Positions 36,107 through 45,184 of a stretch of DNA of 64,000 nt are shown here, in pieces. The notes below the pieces were generated by a model that did not search any database, had not been told where the DNA came from, and saw only the letters and a program-made list of their open reading frames with translations. Both the position numbers and the translations under genes were made by a program. This DNA is from an uncultured Lachnospiraceae bacterium (GTDB lineage: Bacteria > Bacillota > Clostridia > Lachnospirales > Lachnospiraceae), in the NCBI GenBank assembly GCA_910585825.1, contig CAJUEY010000009.1, positions 22,072 to 86,071 on the forward strand, written 5' to 3'. The number at the start of each line of letters is the position of its first letter. Position 1 is the first letter of the stretch.

Positions 36107-36619
36107 TTACTTTTTATGAAAAAGACCGTGGTCTTTCTGCCGTTTTTTAACGATATATATGACTGCCCAGGCAAATAAAAGCCCTATCAGCGCACCTAAA
36201 CTGTCAATCATCACATCTTTTATTTCACCGGAACGTCCTTTTACAAACAACTGATGAAATTCATCTGTTGCAGCATATGCAGAAGTTCCAATCCAGGCAA
36301 GAAACCAGCAATTCTTCCGAAAATACGGATATTGCATACAATTTCCAAGGAAAATCCATGCCAGAATGGCATACTCTGTCATATGAGCCATTTTCCGTAC
36401 CGGATACTCTAACTGTTCTGCAAATATTTCTATGGATTCCCGGTTCCATTCCAGATGAAACAACATATTGACACGTTCTGCTATACAGCCTGTCAGACTG
36501 CCGCTCATTTTTCCTGAATCCACTGCCTCCTGGGCAGAGAAGTGAAAAATCAGCAGCATCCAGAAAACCGCCGCGAAAAACCACAGATATCTGCTTTTGT
36601 ATTTTATTTTCCTCATCAT
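36107..36619 (-). CDS. VanZ-like membrane protein
   Basis: A 170-residue membrane protein with about four hydrophobic segments. It has the VanZ-family blocks FHFSAQEAVDS, RKMAHMTEYAILA and ATDEFHQLFVKGRSGEIKDV, with conserved His and Glu. VanZ relatives give low-level teicoplanin resistance in some enterococci, but most members have unknown roles. It starts 14 bases after the protease gene and ends 19 bases before prfB. Confidence 0.85.
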   Translation of the reverse strand: MMRKIKYKSRYLWFFAAVFWMLLIFHFSAQEAVDSGKMSGSLTGCIAERVNMLFHLEWNRESIEIFAEQLEYPVRKMAHMTEYAILAWIFLGNCMQYPYFRKNCWFLAWIGTSAYAATDEFHQLFVKGRSGEIKDVMIDSLGALIGLLFAWAVIYIVKKRQKDHGLFHKK

Positions 36620-36633
36620 CTATCGCACCGCAT

Positions 36634-37914
36634 CTATGGCTCCGAAATTTCTTTCTCTAAAATTTCGATTCCTTTCTGTACCTGATTGTCCAGAAGCTCG
36701 TCGTATCCGTCTGCCCGTTCACCCAAATATTCATATTTCAGCTCCACATCCGGACTAATACCGGTTCCATGTATATTTTCTCCATTTGGCGTAAAATATT
36801 TTGCAGTTGTCAGTTTAATGGCGTCTCCGTCTTCCAGCTGGATAATTGACTGCACAACGCCCTTTCCATATGTTTTCGTACCGATTAAAGTTCCCGCTTT
36901 ATAATCCCGAATCGCTCCTGCCAAAATTTCAGAGGCGCTGGCGCTGTTTCCATTGATCAGAACAGCTATGGGACATGTGATGATTTGACCTGCATCAGAG
37001 GTATAATCCTTTCGTTCTCCGTATTTGTCCTGGGTATATACTACAGTTCCTTCCGGCAGAAAATCATCCAAAATACTGGTTACCGAAGTAAGCATTCCTC
37101 CCGGATTGTCCCGTACATCTACGATCATCCCCTGCATACCCTGGTCAAAAAGATCCTCTGCAGCCGATTCAAACTGTTCTACTGTAGGCTCTCCAAATTC
37201 CAAAATGTGGATATACCCGATCTTATCGTTTAACATTCTGTGCTCCACCGTAGGAAGATCAATATTCGCTCTTTGCACATCAAATTCCAGATATTCCGGC
37301 TCTCCCTCTCTGTAAATCTGCAAATGTACCGAAGTTCCCTCCTCTCCACGGATATAGGTCACCAGATCCGACAGTTCCATACTGACCGACTCAATGTCTT
37401 CTACCATAACGATCACATCTCCATTTTGCAAACCTGCCGCCTCTGCCGGAGATCCCTCATACACATGGGTAATCGTCACCTGCATAGACTCCTTATCCTG
37501 AGAAAGTCCCGCGCCGATTCCATAGTAATTCTGTGTAGCGCTGATCTGCATATCCTGATGCTCCGCAGGCGTATAATACTGGGTATATTTATCATCCAAT
37601 CCTTCCAACAAACCGGCATATATACCGTTCGCCAGTTTTTCATCATCAACCTCATCATAAAAATACAGACGGATGTATCCCATTAATTCTGCAATCTTCT
37701 TCTGTACCTTTTCGCCTAATATGGTGTTTTGCTCCGCATCTTTGCTTTCTGATTCTCCGATGACCATACGGCCGCCCATAACATTGGTTGCAATAAAGAG
37801 TCCTAAAACTCCAACCAAAACCGTTCCAATTACACCTGTCAGAACCCCTTTTAAAAACTTTTTGTCTGATTTTGGTTCCTCGCCTATTTTCTCATATTCT
37901 TCCATTTCATCCAT
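36634..37914 (-). CDS. S41 family C-terminal processing protease
   Basis: Membrane-anchored protease of 426 residues. One segment at about residues 21-45 anchors it outside the cell. A PDZ domain follows (GIGAGLSQDKE..NGDVIVMVEDI, about residues 133-210). The catalytic Ser is in NGNSASASEI and the Lys in GTKTYGKGVVQS, the Ser-Lys pair of CtpA/CtpB enzymes. The family trims exported proteins at their C-terminus. It lies downstream of ftsEX with a 238-base gap that contains a TATAAT-like box. Confidence 0.92.
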   Translation of the reverse strand: MDEMEEYEKIGEEPKSDKKFLKGVLTGVIGTVLVGVLGLFIATNVMGGRMVIGESESKDAEQNTILGEKVQKKIAELMGYIRLYFYDEVDDEKLANGIYAGLLEGLDDKYTQYYTPAEHQDMQISATQNYYGIGAGLSQDKESMQVTITHVYEGSPAEAAGLQNGDVIVMVEDIESVSMELSDLVTYIRGEEGTSVHLQIYREGEPEYLEFDVQRANIDLPTVEHRMLNDKIGYIHILEFGEPTVEQFESAAEDLFDQGMQGMIVDVRDNPGGMLTSVTSILDDFLPEGTVVYTQDKYGERKDYTSDAGQIITCPIAVLINGNSASASEILAGAIRDYKAGTLIGTKTYGKGVVQSIIQLEDGDAIKLTTAKYFTPNGENIHGTGISPDVELKYEYLGERADGYDELLDNQVQKGIEILEKEISEP

Positions 37915-38152
37915 GTCTGCTCTTATCCTTTCTCTGTTTCCATTGCATGAATCTTTCTCTCTATTTTTTTAGAATATGCCTGAAAACGGTTTCTACAATC
38001 CCGATCCGGCATCTTGCAGAAATCTGTCTCCAGGCACACTTTAGAGGGAAATCCTCAAATGATCCATTTCATTATACGTTTCATTTGTCCGAATCATTCC
38101 GGTATCATCTGGTGAAACTATGAAGTCACAGTCTAAACAGCATCCTCCGGTT

Positions 38153-39061
38153 CTACACATTCAAATGTTTGCGGATCGTAATGCGGCTGCCCAGAAAACC
38201 GATGCCGACGCCTAAAATCAATGCCACCGGAACCAGCGTATGGAATACGCCTTTTGCCGGAACAAAAGAAATCAGGTTGCTTAAAAAATTGAATTTCTCC
38301 TCAATATATACAATTAATTTATTATACAACAGATATAAAAGTATTAAAGGCAGCGCCGCTCCGATCAAGCCGATCAGAATCCCTTCTACAATAAAGGGAG
38401 CCCTTACAAAAGAATCTGTTGCTCCGATTAACTTCATGATTCCAATCTCATCCCTGCGAACCGCAATTCCCGTTGTTACGGTATTACTGATTAAAAAAAT
38501 CGCAACCAGAAACAGGATCAAAATAATCCCTACAGAAATGTAACCGATCAGACTGTTAAAATCTGACAGTGTATTGGCTACGGTCGCAGAATGACGTACC
38601 TCCCGCACGCCTTCTAATCCTTTCAGATAATCCACCAACACCGGCTGCATAGAAACATCGTTCATATAAATAGCGTAACTGGAAGAATTGGCAAGAGGAT
38701 TGTCATCTGCAAATCCCGCCGCCGCCTCTTCGCTTCCCTTAAAATATTCTTCTTTAAATTCCGTCCAGGCTTCCTCTGCTGACAAAAACTGGCAGTCCGA
38801 CACTTCTGCCCTCTGCCGGATTTCTTTTCCGATTTCATCGATCTGTTCCTGAGATATTCCTTCCTGAAAAAAAACGGTAACGGCTACTCCGGATTCTGCA
38901 TCTTTGACCATTGCCTGGAAGTTTATAACAATGGAAAAGAACAGGCCAAACAAAAAAATACAGGCTGACATCGTCGCAATAGATGCCAGGGAAAACATTT
39001 TATTCCTCCAGATATTATTGACGCCCTGTTTAAAGGTATAACCAAGAGAACTAATCCTCAT
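38153..39061 (-). CDS. ftsX: Cell division protein FtsX
   Basis: Membrane part of the FtsEX complex, which controls peptidoglycan hydrolases at division or elongation. About 302 residues from ATG 39061, with a first membrane segment near residue 30, an external domain (about 55-170) and three segments in the C-terminal half (AVRRDEIGIMKLIGATD is the typical FtsX-domain block). It overlaps ftsE by 11 bases. Confidence 0.93.
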   Translation of the reverse strand: MRISSLGYTFKQGVNNIWRNKMFSLASIATMSACIFLFGLFFSIVINFQAMVKDAESGVAVTVFFQEGISQEQIDEIGKEIRQRAEVSDCQFLSAEEAWTEFKEEYFKGSEEAAAGFADDNPLANSSSYAIYMNDVSMQPVLVDYLKGLEGVREVRHSATVANTLSDFNSLIGYISVGIILILFLVAIFLISNTVTTGIAVRRDEIGIMKLIGATDSFVRAPFIVEGILIGLIGAALPLILLYLLYNKLIVYIEEKFNFLSNLISFVPAKGVFHTLVPVALILGVGIGFLGSRITIRKHLNV

Positions 39062-39731
39062 CGTATTCACCGCTTACATCAGATATGATGACACCTTTCT
39101 TTATCGTGATCACACGTTTATCCATTACTCTGACAATCTCCATATTGTGAGTAACGACTACAACGGTTGTTCCCCTCTCATTAATCTCTTCCAACAATTT
39201 CATGATCTCCCACGCGTTATTGGAATCCAGATTTCCGGTAGGCTCGTCTGCAAGCAAAATCTTCGGCTGATTAATCAGCGCCCTCGCAATCGCTACCCTC
39301 TGCTGCTCTCCTCCGGAAAGCTGTCTTGGATAAGATTTGTACTTTGCCGCCAGCCCTACCATGGAAAGCATCTGCGGCACTCTTCTGCGGGATTCCCTGA
39401 CAGACGCTCCGATTACCCTTTGCGCAAAAGCTACATTGTCATATACATTTCTATCCTTTAACAACCTGAAATCCTGAAACACCACCCCCAGATTTCTTCG
39501 AAATCTGGGAACCTGTTTGTGTCTGATCGTATGTAGCTTCCTGCCGTTAATTGTAATCACGCCTTCTGTAGGTTCCAATTCTTTTAACAACAGTTTTATC
39601 AGAGTTGATTTCCCGGAACCGCTGTCCCCCACCACAAATACAAATTCTCCCTCTTTTATTTCCAGATTTACATCATTTAATGCCGGAATCCCGGCAGAAT
39701 AAGCTTTGCTGACGTGTTCTAACTTAATCAT
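39051..39731 (-). CDS. ftsE: Cell division ATP-binding protein FtsE
   Basis: ABC-type ATPase of 226 residues that works with FtsX. Walker A is GDSGSGKSTL, the signature LSGGEQQRVAIA, Walker B ILLADEPTGNLD and the switch His in VVTHN. AGGAGGCATGC precedes the start. It begins 14 bases after the CdaR-like gene. Confidence 0.95.
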   Translation of the reverse strand: MIKLEHVSKAYSAGIPALNDVNLEIKEGEFVFVVGDSGSGKSTLIKLLLKELEPTEGVITINGRKLHTIRHKQVPRFRRNLGVVFQDFRLLKDRNVYDNVAFAQRVIGASVRESRRRVPQMLSMVGLAAKYKSYPRQLSGGEQQRVAIARALINQPKILLADEPTGNLDSNNAWEIMKLLEEINERGTTVVVVTHNMEIVRVMDKRVITIKKGVIISDVSGEYDED

Positions 39732-39745
39732 GCATGCCTCCTATG

Positions 39746-40834
39746 TCAATAATCCAGCGTCTCCATATACTTCATATATTTTACTACCATAAGCGCAATC
39801 TTAAAGGTTATGGCATCCTCAAATACCCTCAGATCCAATCCTGTACTCTTCTGAAGTTTATCCAGACGATATACCAATGTATTCCTGTGAATATACAGCT
39901 GACGAGAAGTTTCTGATACATTCAGGCTGTTTTCAAAAAACTTGTTAATCGTCGTTAAGGTCTCTTCATCAAAATCGTCCGGTGATTTACCGTCAAAAAT
40001 TTCCCGGATAAACATTTTACAAAGAGGAATAGGCAGCTGATAAATCAAACGTCCGATTCCCAATGTGGCATAGGCTACAATATTCTTCTCCGGAAAAAAT
40101 ATTTTGCCTACGTCAAGAGCCATTCGAGCCTCTTTGTAAGAACGTGATACATCTTTGATATCACCAATAATCGTGCCGTATGCAATATGTACTTCTTTTT
40201 TGGCATCTCCTTTAAAAAGATCAAAAATCACTTCTGCCGTCTTGTTGAGATCGTCATAGGTTTCGTTCTCCGTCAGTTCTTTTACTACAATAATATCCTT
40301 CTCATCCACAGCTGTCACGAAATCCTGGGATGTGCTGCCGTAAATACTTCTGACTTTCTTCAGATCGTTGCCTTCTTTGTCCCTGTCAGCCTCAATAATA
40401 TATACGACGCGGCGGACATCTGTATCAATATGCAGTTTCTTGGAACGATTATAAATATCCACTAATAGCAGATTATCCAACAGAAGATTCTTAATAAAAT
40501 TATCCTTATCAAATCTTTCTTTGTATGCAACCAGCAGATTCTGAATCTGAAATACTGCAATCTGACCTACCATGTAAATATCATCGCTGTCTCCATTTGC
40601 AAGGAGCACATATTCCAACTGACGTTCGTCAAACACTTTAAAAAACTGACAGCCATTCATAACCTGAGAATCAGCCGGAGAATTGGCAAAGCTTTCCGCC
40701 GCTTCTATGTATTCCTCCGTATCAGAAAAAGTTGCTGCCAGCACGTTGCCCTCCATATCAATAATACATAGTTCTACCCTTGTAATTCCTTTTAACCCAT
40801 CAATCGTATTCTGCAGTATCTGATTTGAAATCAT
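39746..40834 (-). CDS. CdaR/PucR-type transcriptional regulator
   Basis: A 362-residue regulator. The N-terminal half resembles the sugar-diacid sensor domain of CdaR (ITRVELCIIDMEGNVLAAT). A GGDEF-like middle follows. The C-terminal PucR/CdaR helix-turn-helix is clear: FFENSLNVSETSRQLYIHRNTLVYRLDKLQKSTG. The signal and targets are unknown. It is upstream of ftsE with only 14 bases between them and may share its transcript. Confidence 0.87.
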   Translation of the reverse strand: MISNQILQNTIDGLKGITRVELCIIDMEGNVLAATFSDTEEYIEAAESFANSPADSQVMNGCQFFKVFDERQLEYVLLANGDSDDIYMVGQIAVFQIQNLLVAYKERFDKDNFIKNLLLDNLLLVDIYNRSKKLHIDTDVRRVVYIIEADRDKEGNDLKKVRSIYGSTSQDFVTAVDEKDIIVVKELTENETYDDLNKTAEVIFDLFKGDAKKEVHIAYGTIIGDIKDVSRSYKEARMALDVGKIFFPEKNIVAYATLGIGRLIYQLPIPLCKMFIREIFDGKSPDDFDEETLTTINKFFENSLNVSETSRQLYIHRNTLVYRLDKLQKSTGLDLRVFEDAITFKIALMVVKYMKYMETLDY

Positions 40835-40892
40835 ATCCTGTTCTCCTTCTCAAAAAGATAAAATCCTATTACATATTCTAAGCTAAAATCAC

Positions 40893-40936
40893 GAAAAAAG
40901 AAAGAGGAAATACGATTCTTTTATGTATTTCCTCTA
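40893..40936 (-). terminator. Rho-independent terminator after the YitT-like gene
   Basis: On the minus strand AGAGGAAATAC (40935-40925) pairs perfectly with GTATTTCCTCT (40913-40903), followed by TTCTTTTTT. The first arm overlaps the last codon of the YitT-like gene. Confidence 0.75.
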
Positions 40937-41815
40937 TTTTTTTGTGTTATGATATTCCATAAAGCCTTCGCCTAAAACTTCTCTTGCATCTGATACAATC
41001 ACAAAAGCACGACTGTCAATCCCAACAACGATTTCTTTCAAATCCACGATTTCTTTTTTAGAAACAACACAGTACAGCATACATTTCTCATTTCCGGAAT
41101 ACATGCCCATTGCAGAAATCCCTGTAATCCCACGGTTTAAATTTTCCATAAGCGCCTGCGCAATCTCTTTATGATGTTCGGTAATAATAAACGCCGCTTT
41201 GGAATATTTCATACCTTCCATTAAAGCATCCGATACTTTTGAGGTAATGTAAATTGCTATGACAGCATACAATCCTGCCTTTAATCCAAATGCATACAAT
41301 CCGCAAAGCACAATCATTCCGTCAATAATCTGCATGATCTGCACAACCGAATAATGACGCTGCTTATTTTGAATCAGCGCCGCAGCCATATCAGTACCTC
41401 CGGTGGTCGCCTTAGACAAAAGCGTCAATCCGATTCCAACGCCCATCATCACGCCGCCAAACACTGCTGCTAAAAGCGGATCATCCTGCGCCATATTGAC
41501 AGGCGCTATCACATAAAGCCATACAGAAAGCAAAACCGTAGCAACTGCTGTTCTTTCTACAAAGTTCCTGCCCTTTACCTTCCATCCAATCAAAAACATC
41601 GGAATATTCAATGCCAGGTTGGTCAGCCAGAGAGGAATGCCTCCTTCTGTGACTGTAAGACTCATTTGTCTGACGATAATTGCAATGCCGGTAAATCCTC
41701 CTGTAACAAGCCCCGCCGGGTCCAAAAACCACTGAATCCCGAGAGCCATACAGCCTGTTCCCACCGCAATCATCAAATAATCCACATAGAGCCGCCTTTT
41801 GTTTAACAACTTCAT
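40934..41815 (-). CDS. YitT-family membrane protein (DUF161/DUF2179)
   Basis: A 293-residue membrane protein. Five hydrophobic segments fill residues 12-195, with the family blocks DPAGLVTGGFTGIAIIV and LSKATTGGTDMAAALI. A cytoplasmic DUF2179 domain follows (MKYSKAAFIITEHHKEIAQAL..GMYSG). The transported substrate, if any, is unknown. It starts three bases after the TagA-like gene. Confidence 0.88.
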   Translation of the reverse strand: MKLLNKRRLYVDYLMIAVGTGCMALGIQWFLDPAGLVTGGFTGIAIIVRQMSLTVTEGGIPLWLTNLALNIPMFLIGWKVKGRNFVERTAVATVLLSVWLYVIAPVNMAQDDPLLAAVFGGVMMGVGIGLTLLSKATTGGTDMAAALIQNKQRHYSVVQIMQIIDGMIVLCGLYAFGLKAGLYAVIAIYITSKVSDALMEGMKYSKAAFIITEHHKEIAQALMENLNRGITGISAMGMYSGNEKCMLYCVVSKKEIVDLKEIVVGIDSRAFVIVSDAREVLGEGFMEYHNTKK

Positions 41816-41818
41816 ATA

Positions 41819-42553
41819 CTATATTCTGTCCTTATTTTCATTTTGTCTGTATTTTGATACCGAATGGCGAAGCCTGCCCCTGAGAGCCAGCTTTTTTAAA
41901 GTATTTCCCACCTGAATCTTTCCCTGATTCTTATAATAAGAAACACCTATTCCATACCATACGCTTGTCCCGATCTTATCTTTATGAGACAATATAAATT
42001 CTTCTTCCATTGGGGAATCCAATGCGGAAATGACAATATCCGGGGTTTCTCCGTTGATCTCATTCACAATCGTATCCATATCTCCCACACAGGATTCTAC
42101 AGCATAGCTGCCAGCCGCCTCAAACTGAGGAACTTTTTCCAGAAACATCTTTTGAATCTGATGCAGTTCTTCATCTGTCATGGCCAGCAGGAACACTCTT
42201 TTTCTGCCGTAGGACATCCTCTTTAACAGCTCATGCAGAAAATCCCAGTTACGAACCTCCCGCATACGCTGTATGGCATCATTTTCTGTTTCGGACAAAA
42301 TTTCACATTCTCCAATCACGCAAAGATCTGCCTGATTTAAACAGTTTTTGATCACCGGCATCTCTACGGATAAGATAAGCTGTTTCATCGTAACCGTTTC
42401 AATAATATTCAAAATTGTATTTCCCAGATAAGTGTCTAAACGCAGCAGAGATTCTCTGACTGTATAATTGTCCAGACGTATCCCCATCATTTCTATTTTT
42501 TTTGAATCTGTTTTCTTATTCATATTGTTCCCGACTTCACTTAGTTTTTGCAT
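41819..42553 (-). CDS. Divergent WecG/TagA-family glycosyltransferase-like protein
   Basis: About 244 residues from ATG 42553 (TGAGG just upstream; ATG 42523 is an alternative, and the frame is open to 42604 but that codon lies in the promoter). The fold resembles the GT26 family, with RKRVFLLAMTDEELHQIQKMF and the late KDKIGTSVWYGIGVSYYKNQGKIQ. TagA enzymes add N-acetylmannosamine during teichoic acid synthesis and use a Thr and an Asp near the N-terminus in TxN and PDG-like motifs. Here these read ETVTMKQ and CVIGECE, so the usual active site is not obvious. It may have another substrate or be inactive. Confidence 0.72.
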   Translation of the reverse strand: MQKLSEVGNNMNKKTDSKKIEMMGIRLDNYTVRESLLRLDTYLGNTILNIIETVTMKQLILSVEMPVIKNCLNQADLCVIGECEILSETENDAIQRMREVRNWDFLHELLKRMSYGRKRVFLLAMTDEELHQIQKMFLEKVPQFEAAGSYAVESCVGDMDTIVNEINGETPDIVISALDSPMEEEFILSHKDKIGTSVWYGIGVSYYKNQGKIQVGNTLKKLALRGRLRHSVSKYRQNENKDRI

Positions 42554-42575
42554 ATTCCTCAAATAATATGTATGT

Positions 42576-42604
42576 AGTATAACAAAGCAGTTTCTGTTTT
42601 TCAA
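42576..42604 (-). promoter_or_regulatory. Sigma-A promoter of the TagA-like/YitT-like operon
   Basis: On the minus strand TTGAAA and TATACT are 17 bases apart. It lies inside the inverted repeat that follows glgP and argues for a translation start at or after 42553. Confidence 0.6.
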
Positions 42605-42645
42605 GGATCTGACCTAAAACCCAATGGCACAGAAACTGCTTTGTT
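42581..42645. terminator. 17-bp inverted repeat after glgP
   Basis: Perfect 17-base arms AACAAAGCAGTTTCTGT (42581-42597) and its complement (42629-42645) with a 31-base loop. It follows the glgP stop and probably ends that transcript. The next promoter is embedded in its left arm and loop. Confidence 0.6.
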
Positions 42646-42667
42646 ACGGTTCATATACTATCAAATA

Positions 42668-44923
42668 TTACAATTTCCAGACCTCATCGTTATACTGTCT
42701 GATCGTTCTGTCTGATGAGAAGAATCCAGCCTTGCTGATATTAATAAGCATCTTCTTCGCCCATATTCTGCGGTCTTCGTATTCTTTGAATGCCCGTTCT
42801 TTCTCTTGTACATAGGATTTCAAATCCAATAATGTCATAAACCAGTCTTTGTTCAATAATTCATGATAAAGACGTTCCAGATTCTCTTTCTGTCCAATCT
42901 TTAACAACTCATCACTGACAATAAAGTCCACTGCACGCTTAATATCCGGATCTTTTTCATAAAAATCTTTTGACACATAATCTGCCTTAGCATAGTGTTC
43001 AATTACTTCGTCGCTGGATTCTCCGAAAATATATATATTTTCTCTGCCTACCAGGTCTGCAATCTCTACATTGGCTCCATCCATAGTTCCAAGGGCAATC
43101 GCGCCATTTAACATAAATTTCATGTTGCTGGTACCGCTGGCCTCTTTGGACGCTAGCGAAATCTGCTCATGGATATCCGCTGCCGGAATCAGTTTTTCAG
43201 CCAATGTTACGTTATAATTCTCTACCATAACGACTTTTAAGTATGGAGATACTTCCGGATCTTGTTCGATCAGCTGCTGCAGACAGAGAATCAAATGAAT
43301 AATATCCTTTGCAATAATGTAAGCAGGAGCTGCTTTTGCACCAAACAGAACCGTAATCGGCGTAGAAGGCAGCTTTCCTTCCTTGATCTCGAAATATTTT
43401 AGAATCACATAAAGTGCATTCATCTGTTGTCTCTTATACTCATGCAGCCGCTTAATCTGAATATCAAAAATTGAATTTTCATTCAGTTCTATTCCCTGGG
43501 CTTTCTTTAAATAATCTTTTAATTCCCTTTTGCAGGATGTTTTCACATCCAAAATCCGGTCTAACACCTTTTCATCTTCTACAAAATCGGAAAGTTTTTC
43601 CAGCTCCATGGCATCTTTTTTAAATCCCGGCCCGATCAATTCTTCCATCAATGCTGACAGCTCTTTGTTGCAATGCAGCAGCCACCGTCGGAATGTAATT
43701 CCGTTTGTCTTATTATTGAACTTCTCCTGATAAATCCGGTAGAAATGATTTAACTCGGAATTCTTTAAAATTTCCGTATGCAGATAAGCCACGCCGTTGA
43801 CGCTGTAACCATAGTGAATATCAATATGCGCCATATGCACTCTTTGTTCTGCATCAATGATATAAACAGAGCTGTCATCGTATTTTTCCCTGACGCGGTT
43901 ATCCAATTCATAAATAATCGGCATCAGCTGCGGAACTACTTTTTCCAGATAATGAATCGGCCATTTTTCCAGCGCCTCCGCAAGAATCGTGTGATTCGTA
44001 TAGGCACAGGTCTTAGATACAATATCGATTGCCTCATCCATCAAAATACCCCGTTCCATTAAAAGACGAATCAACTCCGGAATGACCATGGTCGGATGTG
44101 TATCATTAATCTGGATTGTTGCATAATCATAAAGTTTATGTAAATTTCCGCCTCGTTCCGTCACTTCATCCAGAATTAGTCTTGCTCCGCTGCTTACCAT
44201 AAAATACTGCTGATATACTCTGAGCAGACGTCCTGCATCATCACTGTCGTCCGGATATAAGAACAATGTCAGATTCTTTGCAATATCTTCTTTGTCAAAA
44301 TCAATATTATTTTCCGATACAATATTCTCATCTACGGATTCCACATCAAACAGATGAAGTTTGGTGGTACGGTTCTCATAACCGGTCACATCAATGTCAT
44401 ACATTCTGGATTTTAAATGAAATCCTCCAAAAGATATCGTATAAACCCGGTCTGTCTTTGTCAGCCAGCTTTCTTTTTCCATCCAGGGGTTCGGCGTTTC
44501 CTGCTGTAGATTGTTTTTAAATACCTGCTTGAACAATCCATAGTGATAATTCAGTCCCACGCCGTCGCCGTTTAATCCCAGGGTAGCAATAGAATCCAAA
44601 AAACAGGCAGCCAGTCTTCCAAGACCGCCGTTTCCAAGCGATGGCTCCGGTTCTATCTCCTCAATTTCGCTTAAATTCTTTTGGTTTTCTTCTAATAATT
44701 TTTTCACATCATCATAAATTCCAAGATTGATCAGATTATTAGACAATAACTTTCCAATCAGAAACTCCGCAGAAATATAATAGAGCTTTTTCTTTCCCTT
44801 GTTGCTCTCCTTTTTCTTCGCCATTTTCTTTGTCATTTCCAATAATGCATAGTACAATTCTTCGTTGGTACAATCTTTGATTGATTTGTTGCATCTCTCT
44901 TTTAAGATTTCTTCTAAATTCAT
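42668..44923 (-). CDS. glgP: Glycogen/maltodextrin phosphorylase
   Basis: Releases glucose-1-phosphate from alpha-1,4-glucans using pyridoxal phosphate. 751 residues from ATG 44923 (GGGAGG upstream; the frame opens 12 codons earlier). It has EPEPSLGNGGLGRLAACFLDS, NDTHP, the IKRLHEYKRQQMN block and the pyridoxal-phosphate lysine in SGTSNMKFMLNG. It is monocistronic here, with its own promoter and terminator. Confidence 0.95.
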   Translation of the reverse strand: MNLEEILKERCNKSIKDCTNEELYYALLEMTKKMAKKKESNKGKKKLYYISAEFLIGKLLSNNLINLGIYDDVKKLLEENQKNLSEIEEIEPEPSLGNGGLGRLAACFLDSIATLGLNGDGVGLNYHYGLFKQVFKNNLQQETPNPWMEKESWLTKTDRVYTISFGGFHLKSRMYDIDVTGYENRTTKLHLFDVESVDENIVSENNIDFDKEDIAKNLTLFLYPDDSDDAGRLLRVYQQYFMVSSGARLILDEVTERGGNLHKLYDYATIQINDTHPTMVIPELIRLLMERGILMDEAIDIVSKTCAYTNHTILAEALEKWPIHYLEKVVPQLMPIIYELDNRVREKYDDSSVYIIDAEQRVHMAHIDIHYGYSVNGVAYLHTEILKNSELNHFYRIYQEKFNNKTNGITFRRWLLHCNKELSALMEELIGPGFKKDAMELEKLSDFVEDEKVLDRILDVKTSCKRELKDYLKKAQGIELNENSIFDIQIKRLHEYKRQQMNALYVILKYFEIKEGKLPSTPITVLFGAKAAPAYIIAKDIIHLILCLQQLIEQDPEVSPYLKVVMVENYNVTLAEKLIPAADIHEQISLASKEASGTSNMKFMLNGAIALGTMDGANVEIADLVGRENIYIFGESSDEVIEHYAKADYVSKDFYEKDPDIKRAVDFIVSDELLKIGQKENLERLYHELLNKDWFMTLLDLKSYVQEKERAFKEYEDRRIWAKKMLINISKAGFFSSDRTIRQYNDEVWKL

Positions 44924-45021
44924 CTTTACCTCCCACACTGCATTTGCAGCTCCTATCAAAGACAGCTTTTGTCCTGCCTTCCTTTCAATGATTTATTTGA
45001 GTTCCAACAAAAACATTTTAT

Positions 45022-45050
45022 ATCATACCATAGATTTTTCTATATGAAAA
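45022..45050 (-). promoter_or_regulatory. Candidate glgP promoter
   Basis: On the minus strand TTTTCA and TATGAT are 17 bases apart, about 100 bases before the start of glgP. Confidence 0.45.
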
Positions 45051-45113
45051 TATTATTTTTTCATCATTTTAGGCATTTCTCTCTAAAAAATCATAATTTT
45101 TTTAATTTTTGTA

Positions 45114-45141
45114 TTGACGGCATAACGGAAATCTGTAAAAT
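45114..45141 (+). promoter_or_regulatory. Candidate promoter of the CNNM/CBS gene
   Basis: TTGACG and TAAAAT with a 16-base spacer, about 45 bases before the TTG start at 45185. Confidence 0.5.
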
Positions 45142-45184
45142 CTATTCTATAGTGTGTCTGTAAAACAGAAGAAGGAGGTAGTCT

